Below are positions 13,232-19,095 of a DNA stretch of 19,095 bases, piece after piece (positions within the stretch are counted from its first letter, which is position 1; every line of letters begins with the position of its first letter). Position numbers and translations under genes: made by a program. Source of the stretch: Chloroflexota bacterium (GTDB taxonomy: Bacteria > Chloroflexota > Anaerolineae > JACRMK01). Where the stretch lies: contig JACQEC010000237.1 of assembly GCA_016200765.1 (NCBI GenBank), forward strand, positions 1 to 19,095. The letters run 5' to 3'. The notes under the pieces were generated by a model. That model was given only the letters and a program-made list of their open reading frames with translations, did no database searches and was not told the origin of the DNA.

Positions 13232-13288
13232 TCGGGGGCACCCCAACCATAAAAAAAGCCCCCGAAGGGGCCGAAGGCCGGAGCCTTC
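13232..13288. repeat. Hairpins after the DUF3800 gene
   Basis: TCGGGGGC (13232-13239) pairs with GCCCCCGA (13258-13265), and GGTTGGGG (13201-13208) with CCCCAACC (13241-13248). A further hairpin GAAGGC-CGGA-GCCTTC lies at 13273-13288. They could fold the 3' end of the DUF3800 mRNA, but the A-run falls inside the loop and no T-tract follows on the plus strand. Confidence 0.6.
13251..13271 (-). terminator. Minus-strand intrinsic terminator with UUCG tetraloop
   Basis: On the minus strand the sequence reads GCCCC-TTCG-GGGGC followed at once by seven Ts (plus-strand A-run 13251-13257). This is a textbook Rho-independent terminator. The nearest minus-strand gene upstream is the SUMF1-like gene ending at 14139, almost 0.9 kb away, so it may end that operon's transcript or be a leftover of inserted DNA. 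Confidence 0.7.
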
Positions 13289-13408
13289 CACCTCCAGAAG
13301 ACTGGATTAACTATAGTATACCACAAGTCATCAAGGGGGTGCCTGAAGTCCTGAAGTTCGCACACGAGTTTGGACGGAACCCCGGACGAGTGCGATGAAG
13401 CTCAAGCA

Positions 13409-13604
13409 CGCGGGCCGGGTGGACGATGCGGTGCGCCAGTTCCGCGACGCCTACCGCCTCCAGCCCGATAACTGGACGTACAAACGGCAAGCGTGGAGTC
13501 TGGTGCGAGCCGGTCAAACCCCGCTGGAGGTTTATGGCGGGGATTGGCTGACCGATGTCCGGAAGATCGGCGCAGAGAACTACTACCCACCGTTGGAGAT
13601 GTGA
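13409..13604 (+). pseudogene. Duplicated C-terminal fragment of the redoxin
   Basis: This copy encodes AGRVDDAVRQFRDAYRLQPD and continues to the same ENYYPPLEM end as the redoxin at 11239, but the redoxin domain is missing. A 69-residue frame from ATG 13395 is possible, without a recognisable RBS. Against copy 1 at 12114-12309 I count 11 base changes in ten codons: nine silent and one Ala to Val. That pattern means the copies diverged while both encoded selected protein, so this is probably the tail of a once intact paralogue rather than a fresh target duplication. Sequence upstream of 13395 shows no redoxin similarity. Confidence 0.85.
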
Positions 13605-14138
13605 GACGTTGGTGCGTTGGCGCGTTGTGCGTTGAAAGACGTTGGGCAATGGGGCAAGCGGGCAGGTGGGCAGGGGCAAGCCCTGCCCCCACAGGGGCCG
13701 ATGGGTTTTCATAAGTTTTACCCTTTCTGCAGAGAGTATGGGTTTGCAGAAAGGGTGGTATGCTTGGCAGTCATTGTCACAACCTCAAGAAGCGTCATTT
13801 GACGGATTACTGGGTGTTCGATGGCGGAAGGCAGTAGAGTATGCGAGGGCGACCACCGAAGTGTTCAGAGACCACGGTGGTAGTGGTAGGGGCGAAGCGG
13901 CGCGCACGAATCACCGCGTGAACGAACAGGCCCCCGACTGGATCGGGGGCAGGCCACTCGCGCGCCGCTTCGCCCTTACACGGCGGTTATGAGACAGGTC
14001 AGAGGGGGACGATCAGGGCGGCGAGCGCATGACGGTGACGACGGTTGAGACCCATTATCAGATAGTTCGCAAATCCATTTTTTAATTTTTGCCGCCGGCG
14101 CGCTTCGCGCGCAGACCGCAGAATTCAGAACCCAGCAA
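13605..14138. repeat. Gene-free, repeat-packed region
   Basis: About 530 nt without a supportable gene; the frames present are made largely of repeats. In order it holds a CGTTG/GCGTT-rich start (13606-13640), a GTGGGCAGGG/CCCTGCCCCCAC hairpin (13666-13692), a perfect 12-bp inverted repeat ACCCTTTCTGCA / TGCAGAAAGGGT (13720-13731 / 13745-13756), the nested palindrome at 13889-13976, and a TTTTTTAATTTTT run at 14081-14093 followed by GCGCGC-TTCG-CGCGC. The last hairpin lies on the wrong side of its T-run for a plus-strand terminator. Confidence 0.7.
13889..13976. repeat. Nested palindromic element (MITE-like)
   Basis: The outer arms GGGCGAAGCGGCGCGC (13890-13905) and GCGCGCCGCTTCGCCC (13960-13975) are exact reverse complements. 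Inside lies GCCCCCGA (13930-13937) / TCGGGGGC (13943-13950), whose core differs by a single base from the reverse complement of the hairpin core in the GltD-like gene and recF. This suggests one repeat family with a mobile core and variable flanks. No transposase is present. Confidence 0.85.
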
Positions 14139-15065
14139 TCAGGATTCAGAATCAACAGCGGGAGACGACTCGGCAACACGAAACCCGCTGCCGCTGTTAC
14201 GGTTGACTGGGTGGTTCCTGAGGCGGAAGGCACAGCGCGCGACGCCTTGGGGGGCGTCCCACGACCCGCCACGCACGATGCGGCGGTCAGTGCTCTGCAA
14301 ATCTTCACGGCCATCGTCCGCCCGATAAGGATATGTGAAGTCAGGTTTCGGGAAATCTTGCCCCCAACGGCTGCTGCACCACTCCCAAACGTTCCCTGCC
14401 ATGTCCAGCGCGCCACACGGACTCGCGCCATCCGCGTAAATGCCCACAGGCGTTGTCGTTCCGATCCCTGATTCGTTTGTGTTGCATTTCGCCTTATCGA
14501 ACTCATCGCCCCACGGGTAGTCTCTTCCATCCGTGCCGCGCGCGGCTTTTTCCCACTCGGCTTCGCGGGGTAAATGGAATTTGCGGCCTGTCGTCTTGCT
14601 CAGCCAGTTGCAGTACGCGATGGCTTCATACCACGAGACACCGACCACAGGATGATTGTCCAAATTCCACCGCGGGTTGTCCCAATACGCTGGCTTCTCG
14701 CTCTGATTTTCTTCCCGCCATCGCCAGCCCGCGTTCGTCCAGACGCCGCGCCACTTTCTCATGTAGCCATCGTCGGCCACGAAGCGGCGATACTGCGCGT
14801 TGGTCACGGGATACTTGCCGATGCGATAGGCCGGCAGATTGACACGATGTTGTGGTTCCTCGTCGTCCCATGGGCTGGTATCACTGCCCATGACGAACTC
14901 ACCCGCGCCGATGGGCACAGTCACGGGAACGTCAGATGACACAGCATGGGTTAAATCCTGCGCCAAGCCAAGCCCTCGCTTGACTAAACTTGAGGGCTGG
15001 GTTGTCAGGCCACGATTGTCCGATGGCACAATGCTATTGGGTTTGGGGTCTCGTCTATCGCTCAT
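14139..15065 (-). CDS. SUMF1/FGE-sulfatase-fold protein lacking the catalytic cysteines
   Basis: 308 residues. The start at 15065 overlaps the end of the J-domain gene by 11 nt, with GGGAGCAGG just upstream. The first 45 residues are unordered; then the FGE/SUMF1 fold runs VPIGAGEFVMGSDT (50-63), EEPQHRVNLPAYRIGKYPVTNAQYRRF (69-95), HPVVGVSWYEAIAYCNWLSKTTG (138-160), FHLPREAEWEKAARG (163-177), DMAGNVWEWCSSRW (221-234) and IVRGGSWDAPQGVARCAFR (263-281). Formylglycine-generating enzymes need two Cys just after GGS; here that site is DAPQGVA, so sulfatase activation is unlikely. Such domains serve as ligand-binding or effector modules in bacteria. Last in a three-gene minus-strand cluster. The tail after GFRVA (ESSPAVDSES) looks like readthrough into spacer DNA. 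Confidence 0.88.
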   Translation of the reverse strand: MSDRRDPKPNSIVPSDNRGLTTQPSSLVKRGLGLAQDLTHAVSSDVPVTVPIGAGEFVMGSDTSPWDDEEPQHRVNLPAYRIGKYPVTNAQYRRFVADDGYMRKWRGVWTNAGWRWREENQSEKPAYWDNPRWNLDNHPVVGVSWYEAIAYCNWLSKTTGRKFHLPREAEWEKAARGTDGRDYPWGDEFDKAKCNTNESGIGTTTPVGIYADGASPCGALDMAGNVWEWCSSRWGQDFPKPDFTYPYRADDGREDLQSTDRRIVRGGSWDAPQGVARCAFRLRNHPVNRNSGSGFRVAESSPAVDSES

Positions 15066-15840
15066 AACCTGCTCCCTGCCTAACCAAGTCCGCCAAGCGG
15101 CGGCGTGCTTCTGCAATCTTCCCATCCACCTGCGCCGCCATCTCGGCCAGCAGGTCTCGCCCGTTGCCCTCTGCCTCTTCAACTTTCGTCTTTAACTGCA
15201 AGAGTTCGGAGCGCATGAGTTCGGCCATCTCGGACTCAATCGCCGTCAGGCGTTCCTCAACCTGCGCCATCTGGCGGATGACGCGCACCAGTTGGGCGCC
15301 CGGCCCTTCGCCTTGCACCGAGTCGGGGCTGGCTTCCCATTGGCGCAGAATCTCCTGCAGGCGCGCCTCGTCGCCGTCAGAGTAGGCGCGGTTAATCTCT
15401 GCCATCAGTTTGTTGCGCCGCGCCTTTTCGTGCGGGTCGGTGGTCGTATCGGGGTGAAAACGTTTGGCCGTCTCGCGGTAGAGTTTCTTCAGGCTGTCGG
15501 AAGGCTGGAACTTCTTGGAGCCGGTCTGCGCCTCGGCGGTCGCTCCGGCGGAATCTTTAGCCTGCGCTCGCGCGTGGCTCGCCGCGTCTTGCGCCGCGCG
15601 ATCCTGTGGCCGAAGCCGCGCCTGCGCCTCGGCGGTCCGCGCTTCAATCTCGTCCAGTTGCGCGTAACGGATGCCGACGATGCTCAGATAGCGGCGCTCA
15701 AAGGCGCGCAGCTCGGCTTGCAGGGTTGCGAGGTCTAGTTCGCGCTGTGCCAGTTGGGATTCCAGCGCGGCAAGTTCGACTCGCTTCTTTTCCAGTTCAC
15801 GTTCTTCGGGGGTTTGGCGGCGGGTGATGGCCGTGGGCAT
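15055..15840 (-). CDS. J-domain protein with flanking coiled coils
   Basis: 261 residues from ATG 15840 with no obvious RBS. Residues 11-80 are a charged heptad-rich coiled coil (ERELEKKRVELAALESQLAQ), followed by an Ala/Gln-rich linker. A J-domain-like segment spans about 110-165 (DSLKKLYRETAKRFHPDTTT, with the HPD motif at 129-131, then NKLMAEINRAY). A second coiled coil spans 185-255 (VEERLTAIESEMAELMRSEL). The HPD tripeptide is what stimulates DnaK ATPase activity (family knowledge). The domain lies in the middle of the chain, as in molecules similar to DnaJ-like adaptors of unknown client. The SUMF1-like gene overlaps its 3' end and the possible HEPN gene lies just upstream, so the three are probably one operon. 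Confidence 0.88.
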   Translation of the reverse strand: MPTAITRRQTPEERELEKKRVELAALESQLAQRELDLATLQAELRAFERRYLSIVGIRYAQLDEIEARTAEAQARLRPQDRAAQDAASHARAQAKDSAGATAEAQTGSKKFQPSDSLKKLYRETAKRFHPDTTTDPHEKARRNKLMAEINRAYSDGDEARLQEILRQWEASPDSVQGEGPGAQLVRVIRQMAQVEERLTAIESEMAELMRSELLQLKTKVEEAEGNGRDLLAEMAAQVDGKIAEARRRLADLVRQGAGYER

Positions 15841-15893
15841 GTGAGTTTACCCGTGTGCGAGGTGCGGTATGAGGCCGAAATGGTTCTGCCTCT

Positions 15894-16685
15894 CTAGCTG
15901 ATAAACCAACTTGAGCCGAACTTGAAGCTATCGTAGGGGTTGCGGTTCTTTTCTCGAAAATATGCTTTCAAATTCACAGAACACGTCTCGACAAGTGATG
16001 CTATGACTTCGGGTGGGATGTAAAACTGCCACTCCGGCGGCGGTAAGAAGAGGCTATCGCTATCCGCCTCGATATCCGCCAAGAGCGAGGCGCAGAATTC
16101 TGCTAGCTTGTCCTCGTCAATGGGCTCTGGAATCACCAGAATCTCCGGAATCACCCCAAGGTAGTAGGGAGTTGAGTTATCCTTCGAGAGTTTCCCGCCT
16201 AACGCCGGTTGCCGAAACTCATGGACTCTAAAATTGCGATATACCCATAGCAACGAAGCATACCTTGCCCTCTCAATTAGTTTATCCTGATCCTGATCAG
16301 GCTGTAATTTGTAGAGGTCTTGCTTGAGCGGGTCGGCTTCCTCAGGGCGTAGTATGCGATGGTGCGGCCACTCACCGAGCGTGTTTTCCACAAACCGCTT
16401 TAGCTCTTGATGCTTGCTGGCGGGTGGCCGGCTCAGAAGATCGTTCAGTATAAGCAAGCTGACACGATCCTTATATTTCCAGTCAGAGTAACGATCTATC
16501 AGTTGTACAAAGCGCTTGCGATTTTCTGTCTCTTTTGGATAAGCACATTTGGCTAGCGTGTCCAGCAGCACAACCAGCAATATACTGCTGAGGTGCTCGG
16601 GCAGTTTGATACACTCTTGCCGCTGATCTTCGATGAAGTTGAAAAATCCATCAATGCCTTGTTGTGTTTCCATGGGTCGCATCAT
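15894..16685 (-). CDS. Hypothetical protein, possible HEPN-like RNase
   Basis: 263 residues. The start could be 16685, 16682 or 16673 (three Met in MMRPMETQQ); AAGGGG lies just before the first two. No named family recognised. Largely helical: a hydrophobic helix SSILLVVLLDTLAKCAYP at 33-50, NRKRFVQLIDRYSDW at 55-69, and RARYASLLWVYRNFRVHEFR at 139-158. In the last segment, Arg150-x4-His155 (RNFRVH) after a hydrophobic helix resembles the R-x(4-6)-H active motif of HEPN ribonucleases, common in toxins and defence genes. This is a motif-level inference only. The gene is lower in GC than the housekeeping genes nearby and begins the minus-strand accessory cluster with the J-domain and SUMF1-like genes. 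Confidence 0.72.
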   Translation of the reverse strand: MMRPMETQQGIDGFFNFIEDQRQECIKLPEHLSSILLVVLLDTLAKCAYPKETENRKRFVQLIDRYSDWKYKDRVSLLILNDLLSRPPASKHQELKRFVENTLGEWPHHRILRPEEADPLKQDLYKLQPDQDQDKLIERARYASLLWVYRNFRVHEFRQPALGGKLSKDNSTPYYLGVIPEILVIPEPIDEDKLAEFCASLLADIEADSDSLFLPPPEWQFYIPPEVIASLVETCSVNLKAYFREKNRNPYDSFKFGSSWFIS

Positions 16686-16801
16686 ACCCCTTTACGGCGC
16701 TCTACGCAACCAGAAATCAGCCAACGATGCGCTTCAGTTTGAGGCGTCCGCAGGCCACCGCGCAACGCGCCAACGCTAAACGCATAACGTCTTCCGCGTC
16801 C

Positions 16802-17884
16802 TTACGCGCCGCGCCATACCTCTCCGATGTGTTTCAAACCTTCGCGTTCGCACACACGGACGAGTTCGCGATTGATCTCTCCGGCCAAAGCGGGGCCGCG
16901 ATAGACCAGACCGGTGTAAATCTGAACCAGGCGCGCGCCTGCCCGCAGTTTTTCGAGCGCATCGGCGGCGTCAAAAACACCGCCCACGCCAATGACCGGC
17001 AGCGCGCCGCGCGTTTTCTCCGCAATGGTGCGGATCACGTCCGTGGCGCGCGCGCGCAACGGCGCGCCGCTCAATCCCCCCGGAATCGTCGCGCGTGGTT
17101 CGACAGGCTCACCATGAACGCCAGCGCGGTTGAGCGTCGTGTTCGTTGCGATTATGCCATCGCCGCCGCAGACCGTCACCGCTTCGAGAATGTCGTCCAG
17201 CTCCGACTCGCTCAGGTCGGGCGAAATCTTGACGAGCAAGGGCACGCGCGGCGTCAGATCATCGCGCGCGCGTGTGACGGCGCGAAGCAAATCATTGATC
17301 GCCGCGCGCGATTGTAGATCGCGCAGACCGGGCGTGTTCGGACTGCTCACATTGATCGCGACATAATCGGCGAGCGGGTGCACCCGCTTGAGCAACGCGA
17401 CGTAATCTTCCGCGGCGCGTTCGAGCGGCGTGTCCTTGCTCTTGCCGATGTTGATGCCCAACCTGATCCCCCTGTTGTCCCCCCTTCTCCGCAGGGCTGG
17501 GAGGATCGCCTCGACTCCCGCGTTCGGGAACCCCATGCTGTTAATCAACGCGCCCGACCCCGCTACGCGAACGATGCGCGGGCGCGGGTTTCCCGTTTGC
17601 GCCGAACGGGTCACCGTGCCAATTTCAATATGCCCAAACCCCAGGCCGCTCAAGGCTCGCAGGGCAACGCCGTTCTTGTCATAGCCCGCGGCCAGTCCAA
17701 TTGGATTCTTGAAACGCAATCCAAAGGCTTCGACGGCTAATCGCGGGTCTTCGCACGGGAACAGGCGGCGCAGAAAAACCTCGGTGAGGGGAAGATTGCC
17801 CGCGAGTCTCAAGAGCGCCAGCGTCAGATGGTGCGCGCGCTCGGCGTCAAGGCGAAAAAGAAGCGGGCGGATCCGTTCGTACAT
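16802..17884 (-). CDS. pyrD: Dihydroorotate dehydrogenase (quinone), class 2
   Basis: 360 residues. PyrD oxidises dihydroorotate to orotate with FMN and passes electrons to quinone at the inner membrane. The start at 17884 overlaps the pyrE stop by one base (TGATG) and gives the class-2 N-terminus MYERIRPLLFRLDAERAHHL, the quinone-tunnel helix. FMN and substrate regions follow in order: NPIGLAAGYDKNG, GSGALINSMGFPN, RLGINIGKSKDTP, AINVSSPNTPGLRDLQ (with the class-2 catalytic Ser), PLLVKISPD, IIATNTTLNR, GGLSGAPL, VIGVGGVFDAADALEKLRAGA and VQIYTGLVYRGP. Odd: after TTLNRAG the residues VHGEPVEPR are encoded by the dispersed repeat at 17096, in frame, in a loop that varies in the family. Confidence 0.95.
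   Translation of the reverse strand: MYERIRPLLFRLDAERAHHLTLALLRLAGNLPLTEVFLRRLFPCEDPRLAVEAFGLRFKNPIGLAAGYDKNGVALRALSGLGFGHIEIGTVTRSAQTGNPRPRIVRVAGSGALINSMGFPNAGVEAILPALRRRGDNRGIRLGINIGKSKDTPLERAAEDYVALLKRVHPLADYVAINVSSPNTPGLRDLQSRAAINDLLRAVTRARDDLTPRVPLLVKISPDLSESELDDILEAVTVCGGDGIIATNTTLNRAGVHGEPVEPRATIPGGLSGAPLRARATDVIRTIAEKTRGALPVIGVGGVFDAADALEKLRAGARLVQIYTGLVYRGPALAGEINRELVRVCEREGLKHIGEVWRGA
17096..17116 (+). repeat. TGGTTCGACAGGCTCACCATG dispersed repeat inside pyrD, copy 2
   Basis: Twenty of 21 bases match the minus-strand copy at 2378-2398. Read in the pyrD direction it encodes HGEPVEP within the loop between TTLNRAG and GGLSG. The gene stays in frame, so the insertion is tolerated. 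Confidence 0.85.
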
Positions 17885-19095
17885 CAATTCGATTTCAAGT
17901 AGGCGGTGACCCGTGTGAATTGCTCCGCCGAAATAGCGCCTGTGCGTTGCCACTCGGCCAGCAGTTCGCCCAGCGAGGCCACCGCGTGCAGAGCGCAACC
18001 GGCCGCCGCCAGCGATTCGCGCGCGCCTTGCTCGCGGTCAATCAGCACGACCACATCGCGCACGACCAGCCCGACGCTCTGAAGTTTTTCGATGGTTTCG
18101 ATTTTCGTCCCACCCGTCGTCGCCAGATCGTCAATGACCACCGCCGTTTCGCCCGCGACAAACTCGCCTTCAATCGCCGCGCGCGTGCCGTACGCTTTGG
18201 CTTCGCGGCGCGGATAGATGAGCGGGCGATTCATTTCCAGCGCAAGGGCGGTGGCAATCGGCAAGGCCGCGTAGGGAATCCCGGCCAGCCGGTCAAATTG
18301 CAACCCGCGGAGCGTCGCCACATACGCGCGCGCAACGCGCCGCAGAATAGCGGGATGGGAAACGAGTTGCCGCAGATCAATGTAAATGGGCGAGAGCGCG
18401 CCGGATTTGAGCGTGAATTGCCCAAAGCGGACGCAGCCGGAACTGACGAGATCGCGCGCGAGCGTGGTGATCGAAGTGGGCGATGGGTGATCAGGAATGG
18501 CGCGCGCATCGGACGTCCTGAACTCATTGATCTGGTCGCGCCAGTCGCGCGCGGCAGAGCGCGGATCGGCCGCAGAGGCGATCGAACGCGAGGCGCTGAT
18601 GAGCATCCCCAGCCCATCGGCGCGCAGGCCCGCGTCGAGCGCGGCGCGTAAATCGCCGCTCTGCGCGCCGACACCGGGCACCAAGAACCAAAGGCCGGGG
18701 GCAATCGCGCGGGCGCGCGCCAGCGCGTCCGGGTCCGTCGCGCCGACGACGAGGCCGATATTCCCATGAGCGTTCCACGTCAGGGCATGATGCGCCACCG
18801 TTTCAAAAAGCGCGTCTGCCTGAACAGGCAAGGCTTGAAATTCATCCGCGCCGGGGTTCGAGGTTTTTGCGAGCACAAACGCGCCGCGCTCCGCTCGCGC
18901 GAAAAATGGCGCGAGCGCGTCGCGGCCCGGGTACGGGTTGACCGTGAGCGCGTGCGCGCCCAGCGCGTCAAAGGCGGCGCGCGCGTAAGCCTCGGAGGTG
19001 TCGGCGATGTCGCCGCGTTTGGCGTCGAGAATGACGGGGATGCCGTCCGGAACGTGGGCAATCACCGCGCGCAGGGCGGCGAACCCTTCCGCGCC
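17884..19095 (-). CDS. pyrFE: Bifunctional OMP decarboxylase / orotate phosphoribosyltransferase (PyrF-PyrE fusion), partial
   Basis: The frame is open to the right edge (GAEGFAALRAVIAHVPDG before the GTG at 19065), so the N-terminus is outside the window. The PyrF half shows the subgroup-2 OMP decarboxylase motif VILDAKRGDIADTSEAYA, then ALTVNPYPGRDALAPF, FVLAKTSNPG, GLVVGATDP, LVPGVGAQSGD and a phosphate-gripping ISASRSI. After a linker the PyrE half follows: FGQFTLKSGALSPIYIDLR, GIPYAALPIATALAL, YPRREAKAYGT and the PRPP loop VVIDDLATTGGTKIETI. Together they convert orotate to OMP and then UMP; pyrD, overlapping downstream, makes the orotate. The fused order F-E matches fusions known from several phyla. 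The stop overlaps the pyrD start by one base, so the pair is translationally coupled. Confidence 0.95.
   Translation of the reverse strand, partial: GAEGFAALRAVIAHVPDGIPVILDAKRGDIADTSEAYARAAFDALGAHALTVNPYPGRDALAPFFARAERGAFVLAKTSNPGADEFQALPVQADALFETVAHHALTWNAHGNIGLVVGATDPDALARARAIAPGLWFLVPGVGAQSGDLRAALDAGLRADGLGMLISASRSIASAADPRSAARDWRDQINEFRTSDARAIPDHPSPTSITTLARDLVSSGCVRFGQFTLKSGALSPIYIDLRQLVSHPAILRRVARAYVATLRGLQFDRLAGIPYAALPIATALALEMNRPLIYPRREAKAYGTRAAIEGEFVAGETAVVIDDLATTGGTKIETIEKLQSVGLVVRDVVVLIDREQGARESLAAAGCALHAVASLGELLAEWQRTGAISAEQFTRVTAYLKSN

Noticed and set aside
13642..13992. 116-codon plus-strand frame
   Set aside because: Built across three inverted repeats, with no RBS and no recognisable family.
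14139..15065. Functional formylglycine-generating enzyme for sulfatases
   Set aside because: Both catalytic Cys after the GGS motif are absent and no sulfatase gene is in the window.
1..19095. CRISPR array, tRNA or rRNA genes
   Set aside because: No regularly spaced direct repeats and no cloverleaf or rRNA-like stretch was seen by eye on either strand.

Overview
The window is a high-GC bacterial chromosome segment. It most resembles an anaerobic or microaerophilic member of the Chloroflexota (Anaerolineae-like). That placement is an inference from gene content: pyruvate:ferredoxin oxidoreductase next to a DHOD-like protein, a PyrF-PyrE fusion, paired ArsA-like ATPases with small partner proteins, and many GC-rich palindromic repeats that sit inside genes. 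No rRNA, tRNA or CRISPR array was seen.

Left part (1-5.2 kb) is ferredoxin-linked 2-oxoacid metabolism. It holds the 3' end of nifJ, a dihydroorotate-dehydrogenase-like flavoprotein, a truncated response-regulator receiver, a convergent universal stress protein, and then what look like remnants of a 2-oxoacid:ferredoxin oxidoreductase operon (KorD first 11 residues, KorB C-terminus, KorC with its middle missing). An intact GltD-like Fe-S flavoprotein and a NifU-like scaffold domain follow. The region from 5.2 to 7.9 kb holds an LLM-class flavin oxidoreductase, a cysteine-rich small protein and RecF, whose last residues and stop codon come from a palindromic repeat.

The most interesting region is 7.86-12.3 kb, a plus-strand cluster behind an extended -10 promoter. 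It contains two paralogous small proteins sharing a nearly invariant core (GDLIGVPILPPYYSLR...), a solitary HicB-like protein, two ArsA/Get3-type ATPases whose switch motifs have degenerated in different ways, and a redoxin. The redoxin start overlaps the second ATPase by 4 nt. Its frame has a single in-frame TGA exactly at the first cysteine position of a WASW-C-G-C motif, and a 7-bp stem with a CGUGU loop begins 13 nt after it. This reads as a selenoprotein with a bacterial SECIS. A cluster joining an asymmetric ATPase pair, small conserved partners and a selenocysteine redoxin is my candidate for an undescribed system.

From 12.3 to 14.1 kb is an accessory insert: an AT-richer DUF3800 gene flanked by two copies (about 94% identical) of the redoxin's 3' end, then about 0.5 kb of gene-free sequence packed with inverted repeats. 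A minus-strand accessory cluster follows (16.7 to 14.1 kb): a possible HEPN-like protein, a J-domain coiled-coil protein and a SUMF1/FGE-fold protein lacking the catalytic cysteines. The right end is a minus-strand pyrimidine operon: a pyrF-pyrE fusion running off the window, overlapping pyrD.

A recurrent theme is repeats that have entered genes without breaking the frame. A GC-rich hairpin core is in the GltD-like gene, recF and the redoxin, and a TGGTTCGACARGCTCACCATG repeat is in pyrD. All calls come from reading the sequence; no database search was run.
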